DNA of 64,000 bases from assembly GCA_046351095.1 (NCBI GenBank), contig JAXLZC010000001.1, forward strand, positions 248,001 through 312,000, written 5' to 3'. The first letter of the stretch is position 1. Each line of letters begins with the position of its first letter. Shown piece by piece: positions 57,739 to 64,000 of this stretch. The notes below the pieces were generated by a model, which was not told where the DNA came from, searched no databases, and worked only from the letters and a program-made list of their open reading frames with translations. Origin of the DNA: BQWY01 sp046351095. Its GTDB lineage: Bacteria; Nitrospirota; Nitrospiria; Nitrospirales; Nitrospiraceae. A program made the position numbers and the translations under genes.

Positions 57739-59538
57739 GTGCAACGTTTCATCAGAAATTTCTCCATCATCGCCCATATCGATCACGGCAAATCCACCTT
57801 GGCCGATCGGATTTTGGAGCAGACCGGCGCGATCACGTCGCGCGAGTCGCGCGACCAGATTCTGGACGCCATGGATCTTGAGCGCGAGCGTGGGATCACA
57901 ATCAAAGCCCACGCCGTGGCGCTTAAGTACAAGGCCAAGGACGGGAACACGTACTCGTTCCACATCATCGACACGCCGGGGCACGTGGACTTCACCTACG
58001 AAGTGTCCCGCAGTCTGGCGGCCTGCGAAGGCGCGTTGCTGCTGGTCGACGTGACGCAGGGCGTAGAAGCGCAGACGATCGCCAACGCGAACCTGGCCAT
58101 GGCGAACAAGCTCGCCATCGTGCCGGTTGTCAACAAAATCGACTTGCCGAGCGCCGACATCGAGGGCACGAAACAGCAGATCGAAGATGTGTTGGCGCTG
58201 GACGCGCAGGACGCCATCTTGATCAGCGCCAAAACCGGTATCGGCGTGCAGGACGTGCTCGAAGCCGTGGTGGCGCAGATCCCGCCGCCCGTCGGCGACG
58301 AGAGTAAGCCGCTCAAGGCGCTGGTCTTCGACTCCTGGTTCGACAACTACCAGGGCGTCGTTGTGTTGGTCCGTGTCATTGACGGCTGCATCAAGCCGGG
58401 CCAGCAGGTCCACACGATGTCGAATAAACACCAGTTCGAGGTGTTGGACGTCGGCAAGTTCACACCCAAGCGCGAGAAGCTGCCGATGTTGCAGGCCGGC
58501 GAAGTCGGCTACGTCGCGACCGGTGTGCGCGAGGTCGGCGACACGAAAATCGGCGACACGTTGACGGATGTGCAGCGGCCGACCGATTCGCCGTTTCCCG
58601 GCTACAAAGATGTGAAGCCGCTCGTGTTCTGCGGTCTGTATCCGACCGATACGTCGAAGTTCGAGGATCTGCGCGAGGCGCTCAAGAAGCTCAAGCTCAA
58701 CGACAGCTCGTTTGTGTTCGAACCCGAAACGTCGCTCGCCTTGGGCTTCGGATTCCGCTGCGGCTTTCTCGGGCTGCTCCATATGGAAATCGTGCAGGAG
58801 CGGTTGGAGCGCGAGTATCAATTGTCGCTGATCACCACGGCGCCGACGGTCGTGTATCGCGTGACGACGACGCGCGGCGAGACGCTCGAAATCGACAACC
58901 CGGCGAAGTTGCCGCCGCCGTCGTCGATCGAGCGGTGGGAAGAGCCGATCATTCAGGCCACGATCATCACGCCGGAAAAATACGTCGGCGGGTTGCTGCA
59001 ACTTTGTCAGGATCGGCGCGGCGTGCAAAAGGGTATGCAGTACCTCGATCCGACACGCGTGATGCTGACCTACGAAATTCCACTCAATGAAGTCATTCTC
59101 GATTTTTATGATAGGCTGAAGTCCAAAACGCAGGGCTATGCGTCGTTGGACTACGAATTTCTCGGTTACCACGACTCCGAACTCGTGAAGCTCGACATGT
59201 TGTTGAACGGCGAGGCGGTGGACGCGCTCTCGTTCATCACCCACAAAGATCGAGCCCAGTCGCGCGGGCGGCAGTTGGCCGAGAAACTGAAAGAGTCGAT
59301 CCCCAAGCAGATGTTCGAGATCGCCGTGCAGGCCGCGGTCGGCAGCAAGATCATCGCCCGCGAAACGATCGGTGCGATCAAGAAGAACGTGACGGCCAAG
59401 TGTTACGGCGGCGACATCTCCCGCAAACGGAAACTGTGGGAGAAACAAAAAGAGGGTAAGAAGCGGATGAAGCAGGTGGGCCGCGTCGAGGTGCCGCAGG
59501 AAGCCTTTCTTGCGCTCCTCAAGGTGCAGGACGAGTAG
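57739..59538 (+). CDS. lepA: Elongation factor 4 (LepA) GTPase
   Basis: A 599-residue translational GTPase that acts on ribosomes during initiation or back-translocation. AHIDHGKSTLADRI (G1), RGITIKA (G2 threonine), DTPGHVDFTYEV (G3), VVNKIDLPSAD (G4) and SAKTGIGV (G5) are complete. The LepA-specific C-terminal domain ends KKRMKQVGRVEVPQEAFLAL. GTG 57739 (MQRFIRNFSII) gives the usual length and has GGTGA 8 bases upstream; an in-frame GTG four codons earlier would leave an 11-base leader. It is followed after 71 bases by lepB, the classical order. Confidence 0.96.
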   Translation: MQRFIRNFSIIAHIDHGKSTLADRILEQTGAITSRESRDQILDAMDLERERGITIKAHAVALKYKAKDGNTYSFHIIDTPGHVDFTYEVSRSLAACEGALLLVDVTQGVEAQTIANANLAMANKLAIVPVVNKIDLPSADIEGTKQQIEDVLALDAQDAILISAKTGIGVQDVLEAVVAQIPPPVGDESKPLKALVFDSWFDNYQGVVVLVRVIDGCIKPGQQVHTMSNKHQFEVLDVGKFTPKREKLPMLQAGEVGYVATGVREVGDTKIGDTLTDVQRPTDSPFPGYKDVKPLVFCGLYPTDTSKFEDLREALKKLKLNDSSFVFEPETSLALGFGFRCGFLGLLHMEIVQERLEREYQLSLITTAPTVVYRVTTTRGETLEIDNPAKLPPPSSIERWEEPIIQATIITPEKYVGGLLQLCQDRRGVQKGMQYLDPTRVMLTYEIPLNEVILDFYDRLKSKTQGYASLDYEFLGYHDSELVKLDMLLNGEAVDALSFITHKDRAQSRGRQLAEKLKESIPKQMFEIAVQAAVGSKIIARETIGAIKKNVTAKCYGGDISRKRKLWEKQKEGKKRMKQVGRVEVPQEAFLALLKVQDE

Positions 59539-59609
59539 GCGCGTCCCGTTCCGTCGAGTGGTCGCGCGGACCGCCGCTGAGAGGATTTACGAGGACTCAC
59601 GAGGATTGC

Positions 59610-60383
59610 ATGGACGCGAACCAGCCGCCTTCCAACGACTCGGTGCCTACGTCGCTGCGCCCCGGCGAGTCGCCTGAGGTCGTCGACCGCACCCTGGGCG
59701 TGTCGCTCCAATCCGGGCAGGTTCGGCAGAAGTCGCTCACCCGCGAGTATATCGAAGCCATCGTCGTCGCCATGCTCTTGGCGTTCGCGATCCGGGTCTT
59801 CGTCGTCCAGGCGTTCAAAATTCCCTCCGGTTCGATGATCCCGACGCTGCAGATCGGCGATCATATTTTAGTCAGTAAACTCTCCTACGGATTGCAGTGG
59901 CCGACCGACTGTCGCCTCCAGGCGGCGCTTCCGCCGGTCAGTTGTTATTCGTCGACATTCGTCATTCCGTTCGGGAAACCGGAACGCGGCGACGTCATCG
60001 TCTTTCGGTATCCCGAGGATGAAGAAAAAGATTTTATCAAACGGATCGTCGGCACGCCGGGCGACACGGTGCAGATCCGCGACAAAAAGGTCATCGTCAA
60101 CGGGACGGTCTTGGACGACAAGGACTTTACGCAGCGGATCGATCCCGGGGTCGTCGAGGGACGCATCAGCCCGCGCGACAACTTCGGACCGATCACGGTG
60201 CCTGAAGATTCCTACTTCGTGATGGGCGACAACCGCGATCAAAGTTTGGACAGTCGTTTCTGGGGCTTCGTGCGCGGAGAGAAGATCCGCGGCAAAGCCT
60301 TCCGGATCTATTGGTCGTGGCATCAAGAGGCGGATTGGAGCGGCAAAGTGCGGTGGGACCGCTTGGGGAAGGCGATTCAATGA
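59610..60383 (+). CDS. lepB: Type I signal peptidase
   Basis: A 257-residue membrane-anchored serine/lysine protease that removes Sec and Tat signal peptides. One membrane helix at about residues 45-70 (REYIEAIVVAMLLAFAIRVF). Catalytic S75 in PSGSMIPTL and K144 in KRIVGTPGD; the conserved GDNRDQSLDSRFWG box follows. A cysteine pair (DCRLQAALPPVSC) in the loop may form a disulfide. Start ATG 59610 follows ACGAGG. It overlaps rfaE1 by four bases and sits after lepA. Confidence 0.96.
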   Translation: MDANQPPSNDSVPTSLRPGESPEVVDRTLGVSLQSGQVRQKSLTREYIEAIVVAMLLAFAIRVFVVQAFKIPSGSMIPTLQIGDHILVSKLSYGLQWPTDCRLQAALPPVSCYSSTFVIPFGKPERGDVIVFRYPEDEEKDFIKRIVGTPGDTVQIRDKKVIVNGTVLDDKDFTQRIDPGVVEGRISPRDNFGPITVPEDSYFVMGDNRDQSLDSRFWGFVRGEKIRGKAFRIYWSWHQEADWSGKVRWDRLGKAIQ

Positions 60384-61444
60384 AGAAGGCCGGTCGGTCG
60401 ACGGAACGTCCAGCTGCAGGGGGGCGAGCGGCCTCGTCGCAACGCGAGCGGCAACAGGCGGAGGCGCAGGCCCCGCAGCTCCGTCGCTATGTCGAGAAAT
60501 TTCCCAAGGCGTCGGTGTTGGTGCTCGGCGACCTGATCCTCGACCATTACGTGTGGGGACGGGTCACACGTATTTCGCCTGAGGCGCCCGTGCCGGTGGT
60601 GCATGTAGATGCCGAAGATTTTAAACTTGGCGGTGCGGCCAACGTCTTTCACAATATTCACACGCTCGGCGGCAAGGCGGAATTGTGCGGCGTCGTCGGC
60701 TCCGACGAGAGCGGGCGGCGGTTGTTGTCGGCGCTGGGATTGTCGCGAAAAGATCGCGGCGGCGTGCTGGTGGACCCCAAGCGGCCGACGACCCGGAAGT
60801 CGCGCGTCGTGGCGCACCATCAACAGGTCGTGCGGTTTGACGTCGAGCAGCGCCATGAATTGTCGCCCGCGATGCAGAGGCGGTTGCTCGCGCATGTCGC
60901 CTCGCGCCTGCCGCAGATCGATTGCCTCGTCGTGTCCGACTACGCCAAGGGCGTCGTCACGGCGTCGCTCATGTCGGAACTGACGCGTCTCGCATCACAG
61001 CGCGGCATTCCGATCCTTGTCGATCCCAAGGTCGAGCACTTCAGCTACTACAAGGGTGTGACGGTTGTGACGCCGAACCATCTCGAAGCGACGCAGGCGG
61101 CGGGCATGCAAGGCGACGACGACCAGACGATTCACGACGCCGGGACGATGATCCGGCAGCGGCTCGGCTGTCGCGCGGTGCTCGTGACGCGCGGCGAAAA
61201 GGGCATGAGCCTGTTCGAAGGCGACGGCGTGCAGTGGCACGTCCCGACGCGCGCCCGCCAGGTGTTCGATGTCACCGGTGCCGGCGATACGGTCGTCGGC
61301 ACGCTTGCGTTGGCGCTCGCGAGCGGGAGCAATCTGCAGGACGCCGCCTTTCTTGCGAATCAAGCGGCGGGTCTGGTCGTCGGCATGGTCGGTACTGCGA
61401 CGATCACGGCCAAGCAGTTGAGCGATGCGTTGCAGCATGGCTAG
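60380..61444 (+). CDS. rfaE1: D-glycero-beta-D-manno-heptose-7-phosphate kinase
   Basis: A 354-residue PfkB-family sugar kinase for ADP-heptose, used in the LPS inner core. FKLGGAANVFHNIHTLGGKA is the first signature; FDVTGAGDTVVGTLALALAS carries the anion hole and catalytic D303. VLVLGDLILDHYVWGRVTRI and ISPEAPVPVVHV are the typical HldE/RfaE first-domain start. The nucleotidyltransferase domain of bifunctional HldE is absent, so a separate rfaE2 is expected elsewhere. The first 30 residues are a Gln/Arg/Ala-rich extension. It overlaps lepB and precedes kdsB, consistent with LPS supply. Confidence 0.92.
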   Translation: MKKAGRSTERPAAGGRAASSQRERQQAEAQAPQLRRYVEKFPKASVLVLGDLILDHYVWGRVTRISPEAPVPVVHVDAEDFKLGGAANVFHNIHTLGGKAELCGVVGSDESGRRLLSALGLSRKDRGGVLVDPKRPTTRKSRVVAHHQQVVRFDVEQRHELSPAMQRRLLAHVASRLPQIDCLVVSDYAKGVVTASLMSELTRLASQRGIPILVDPKVEHFSYYKGVTVVTPNHLEATQAAGMQGDDDQTIHDAGTMIRQRLGCRAVLVTRGEKGMSLFEGDGVQWHVPTRARQVFDVTGAGDTVVGTLALALASGSNLQDAAFLANQAAGLVVGMVGTATITAKQLSDALQHG

Positions 61445-61456
61445 CCGAGGTCCCGC

Positions 61457-62236
61457 ATGGTGACGACGCACGCGTCCCGCGCGCCTCAGGTGACGGTCGT
61501 CATTCCCGCTCGATACGGTTCGACGCGATTTCCCGGGAAACCGCTGGCGCAACTGGCCGGCAAGCCGATGTTGCAGCACGTCTACGAGGCGGCGCGGCGC
61601 GCGCGTTTGGTCGATCACGTCATCGTGGCGACGGACGATCCCCGTATTCAGGCGGCGGCGGTCGGGTTCGGCGCGGAGGTCGTGATGACCGATGCGGCGT
61701 TGCGCACGGGAACCGACCGTGTGGCGGCAGTGGCTGCGATTCGGCCTGGCGACCATTTCGTCGATGTGCAGGGCGACGAAGTGATGCTCAGCCCGGATCT
61801 GTTGACGGATCTGATCGAGCCGTACCTTGCGAGCGGCGTGCCGATGGGGACGCTCAAGCGCGCGTTGGACAACGAAGCGGAACTGCTGAATCCCGGCGTC
61901 GTCAAAGTGGCGACGGATTCTCGCGGCGACGCCTTATATTTTTCCCGTGCGCCGATTCCGTATGTGCGCGATCACGGTGGGCGCGGCATGCTGACCGCCG
62001 GACTGCACTTCATTCATCTCGGTGTGTACATCTATTCGCGGGCGACGCTGGCGCGGTTGGCCGCGCTGCCGACGGGGCGACTGGAAGAGGTCGAAAAGCT
62101 GGAGCAGTTGCGTGCGTTGGAAGACGGCATCACGATCCGGGTGTGGGAAACGCGACACCGGTCGTTGCGCGTGGATACGCCGGAAGATCTCCACGAGGCG
62201 GAGGCGGTGCTGAAACGCGTGCAGGGAAAAGTGTAA
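61457..62236 (+). CDS. kdsB: 3-deoxy-manno-octulosonate cytidylyltransferase
   Basis: A 259-residue enzyme that activates Kdo with CTP to CMP-Kdo for lipid A-core assembly. VTVVIPARYGSTRFPGKPLA is the nucleotide-binding start; VMTDAALRTGTDRVAAVA, VDVQGDEVMLSPDLL and KLEQLRALEDGITIRVWETR, with the final RSLRVDTPEDLHEAEAVL, are family blocks. It is made 12 bases after rfaE1, in the common order before pyrG, whose product supplies its CTP. Length is normal. Confidence 0.95.
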   Translation: MVTTHASRAPQVTVVIPARYGSTRFPGKPLAQLAGKPMLQHVYEAARRARLVDHVIVATDDPRIQAAAVGFGAEVVMTDAALRTGTDRVAAVAAIRPGDHFVDVQGDEVMLSPDLLTDLIEPYLASGVPMGTLKRALDNEAELLNPGVVKVATDSRGDALYFSRAPIPYVRDHGGRGMLTAGLHFIHLGVYIYSRATLARLAALPTGRLEEVEKLEQLRALEDGITIRVWETRHRSLRVDTPEDLHEAEAVLKRVQGKV

Positions 62237-62237
62237 G

Positions 62238-62265
62238 ACGTAAGACGGGAGAAGTCAGACGGAAA
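62238..62265. repeat. Short GTAAGACGGGAGA-type tract after kdsB
   Basis: Imperfect GACGTAAGACG and GTCAGACGG units in the 109-base gap between kdsB and pyrG. On the opposite strand they read CGTCTTACGTC, like the tract before pyrR. A TATAAA hexamer lies further on (near 62292) without a clear -35. Confidence 0.45.
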
Positions 62266-62345
62266 CCCGAAACAAAGAACAGCAGGTTTCTATAAAGGGA
62301 CATGCACGAGGCATTGCACGCGGTGAGGGGTAGGGAGAGACGGCC

Positions 62346-63947
62346 ATGAGTAAATTCATTTTCGTGACAGGGGGCGTCGTCTCATCGTTGGGGAAGGGCT
62401 TGGCTTCAGCCTCGATCGGCAATTTATTGGAAAGCCGCGGGTTGAAGATCACGTTCCTGAAGCTGGATCCGTACATCAACGTCGATCCGGGGACGATGAA
62501 TCCCTATCAACATGGGGAAGTCTTCGTGACCGACGACGGCGCGGAAACGGACTTGGACCTCGGCCACTACGAGCGGTTCACCAGCCTCACGCTTACCAAG
62601 GAAAGTAACTACACGACCGGGCGCATCTACCACACGGTCATCAACAAAGAGCGTCGTGGCGACTATCTCGGCGGGACCGTGCAGGTCGTGCCGCACATTA
62701 CGGACGAGATCAAGCAAGTGATCGTCCGTGCGTCGAAGGACATGGACGTCACGATCGTCGAGATCGGAGGTACGGTCGGCGACATCGAAAGTTTGCCGTT
62801 CCTCGAAGCCATCCGGCAAATGCCCTACGATGTCGGTCGCGATAACGTGCTCTACGTGCACCTCACGTTGGTACCGTTCATCGGTGCGGCGGGCGAGTTG
62901 AAAACGAAGCCGACGCAGCATTCCGTCAACAAATTGCGTGAGATCGGTATCCAGGCCAATATTCTGTTGTGCCGCACGGACCGGTACCTGCCCCCGGATC
63001 TGAAACAAAAGATCGCGATGTTCTGCAACGTCGAAAAAGACGCCGTCATCACGGCCAAGGACGTTGAGACGATCTACGAAGTGCCGATCGTCTTCCGCAA
63101 GGAAGGGCTCGACGAGCTGATCGTCAAGATGCTGCAGCTGAAAACCGGCCCGCCGGACTTGCGCCGCTGGGATGCGATGGTGCAGCGCATCAAGTACCCC
63201 AAGCACGAGGTGTCGATCTGTCTGGTCGGCAAATACATCGGTCTCAAGGAATCGTACAAGAGTCTCAGCGAAGCGCTCGTGCACGGCGGGATCGAGCACG
63301 ACACACGCGTGCAGGTCCGCTGGATCGAATCCGAAGAGGTCACGAAGGCGAACGTCGAGCAGTTGCTCCGCGAGGCCGACGGCATTTTGATCCCGGGAGG
63401 GTTCGGCGCGCGCGGCATCGAAGGCAAGGTCGAGACAATTCGGTATGCGCGCGAAAAGCGCATCCCGTTTTTGGGACTCTGCCTCGGCATGCAATGCGCG
63501 GTGATCGAGTGGGCGCGGCATGTGGCCAAGCTGGACGGCGCAAACAGCGCCGAGTTCGACGCGCAGGCGCCGCATCCCGTGATTCACCTGATGGCCGCAC
63601 AAGAAGGTGTGGAGGTGAAGGGCGGGACGATGCGTCTCGGCGCCTACCCCTGCGTGCTGAAAGAGGGGAGCCTCGCGCACAAGGCCTACGGTGTAACGAC
63701 CGTGGACGAACGGCATCGGCATCGGTTTGAGTTCAACAACGCCTACCGCGAGCAGCTCACGAAACATGGGCTGGTGCTCAGCGGCCTCTCGCCGGACGGA
63801 CGGTTGGTGGAGATCGTCGAGTGGCCCGACCATCCGTGGTTCCTCGCCACGCAGTTCCATCCGGAATTTATGTCGCGGCCGCACCATCCGCATCCCTTGT
63901 TCAGCGCCTTCGTCGAAGCGGCACTGCAGCGGAAGTGTGGACGATAG
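62346..63947 (+). CDS. pyrG: CTP synthase
   Basis: A 533-residue enzyme that aminates UTP to CTP, with glutamine as donor. The synthetase half begins FIFVTGGVVSSLGKGLASAS (ATP loop) and has KLDPYINVDPGTMNPYQHGE; the class I glutaminase half has FLGLCLGMQCAVIEWARH with C379, and the closing QFHPEFMSRP supplies the His-Glu pair. All residues look intact. It follows kdsB by 109 bases. The 5' gap holds a repeat tract, and no C-run attenuator like that of Bacillus pyrG was seen. Confidence 0.97.
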   Translation: MSKFIFVTGGVVSSLGKGLASASIGNLLESRGLKITFLKLDPYINVDPGTMNPYQHGEVFVTDDGAETDLDLGHYERFTSLTLTKESNYTTGRIYHTVINKERRGDYLGGTVQVVPHITDEIKQVIVRASKDMDVTIVEIGGTVGDIESLPFLEAIRQMPYDVGRDNVLYVHLTLVPFIGAAGELKTKPTQHSVNKLREIGIQANILLCRTDRYLPPDLKQKIAMFCNVEKDAVITAKDVETIYEVPIVFRKEGLDELIVKMLQLKTGPPDLRRWDAMVQRIKYPKHEVSICLVGKYIGLKESYKSLSEALVHGGIEHDTRVQVRWIESEEVTKANVEQLLREADGILIPGGFGARGIEGKVETIRYAREKRIPFLGLCLGMQCAVIEWARHVAKLDGANSAEFDAQAPHPVIHLMAAQEGVEVKGGTMRLGAYPCVLKEGSLAHKAYGVTTVDERHRHRFEFNNAYREQLTKHGLVLSGLSPDGRLVEIVEWPDHPWFLATQFHPEFMSRPHHPHPLFSAFVEAALQRKCGR

Positions 63948-63948
63948 T

Positions 63949-63969
63949 CGAAGACGGAAGACGGAAGAC
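63949..63969. repeat. GAAGACGGAAGACGGAAGAC tract after pyrG
   Basis: Three near-perfect seven-base units (GAAGACG) directly after the pyrG stop and before the next ATG. They are the reverse complement of CGTCTTC, the unit of the larger tract before pyrR. The purine-rich stretch could also serve as a ribosome binding site for the next gene. Confidence 0.55.
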
Positions 63970-64000
63970 ATGTCGAAAACAGTACGAGAAGTGTCCATTG
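63970..64000 (+). CDS. Start of a gene cut by the window edge, possibly kdsA
   Basis: An ATG after GGAAGAC opens a frame, MSKTVREVSI, that runs off the window. Gene order kdsB-pyrG-kdsA is common, and KdsA (Kdo 8-phosphate synthase) often begins with a similar short K-T-V strand. Ten residues are far too few to prove this, so the call is mainly from context. Confidence 0.4.
   Translation, partial: MSKTVREVSI

Noticed and set aside
57703..59448. Long minus-strand open frame opposite lepA
   Set aside because: It mirrors a strongly conserved LepA gene in a high-GC region; its translation is arginine- and histidine-rich and unlike any family.
62424..63998. Long minus-strand open frame opposite pyrG
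   Set aside because: Antisense shadow of a conserved CTP synthase gene.
1..64000. CRISPR array, tRNA or rRNA genes, intact insertion sequence
   Set aside because: No regular direct repeats with unique spacers, no tRNA or rRNA signatures and no transposase were seen on either strand.

Overview
The window is a dense, high-GC stretch from a diderm (Gram-negative-type) bacterium. LPS-core/Kdo genes (rfaE1, kdsB, probably kdsA), an outer-membrane secretin and several lipoproteins show the double membrane. The mix of genes (an exosortase-type polysaccharide locus without an exosortase here, an SxtJ/DUF5989 pair, a GEMM riboswitch, a pyrR-led pyrimidine operon with sppA and an M48 protease between carA and carB) looks most like Nitrospirota (Nitrospira-like). 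That placement is inference from gene content, not a search result. No rRNA, tRNA, CRISPR array or intact insertion sequence was seen.

Region 1 (1-20.3 kb, + strand) is an exopolysaccharide/capsule cluster of 17 genes, many overlapping by 4-8 bases: glycosyltransferases (GT4-like, GT2), a FemAB-like transferase, a DegT-type PLP aminotransferase, SxtJ and DUF5989 small membrane proteins, a polysaccharide deacetylase, an ATP-grasp ligase, a low-molecular-weight tyrosine phosphatase, an O-antigen-ligase-like membrane protein, a Gfo/Idh/MocA-SDR fusion, an asparagine-synthase-like amidotransferase and an acyltransferase-3 protein. A 14-bp perfect hairpin ends it and also serves the opposing operon.

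Region 2 (20.3-26.5 kb) holds a minus-strand two-gene operon for secreted proteins: a 1002-residue protein with seven BACON-like repeats plus FN3, and a beta-sandwich (LamG/lyase-like) protein. A GEMM-class cyclic-dinucleotide riboswitch precedes it. Divergent from it is a UDP-N-acetyl-hexosamine dehydrogenase gene, behind a long non-coding stretch with three copies of a 10-bp motif.

Region 3 (26.6-37.9 kb) is an MSHA/type II secretion-type pilus operon: a TPR-secretin-cohesin lipoprotein, two GspG-like pseudopilins, a LysM lipoprotein, GspF, GspE, PilM/N/O/P-like proteins and a long pseudopilin-like protein.

Region 4 (38-42.7 kb) contains proA, two genes I do not recognise, and a vapBC toxin-antitoxin pair with a perfect 23-bp operator palindrome.

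Region 5 (42.7-54.6 kb) is the pyrimidine operon: a sigma70 promoter, a PyrR-binding loop and attenuator, a repeat-filled spacer, then pyrR-pyrB-pyrC-DUF4149-carA-sppA-M48-carB-greA-SAM hydrolase.

Region 6 (54.6-64 kb) has a minus-strand outer-membrane-barrel-like gene, bioA, and a consensus divergent promoter shared with lepA. It continues lepA-lepB-rfaE1-kdsB-pyrG and the probable first codons of kdsA. pyrG (CTP synthase) ties this block to the pyrimidine operon, and rfaE1/kdsB tie it to the surface-polysaccharide theme.
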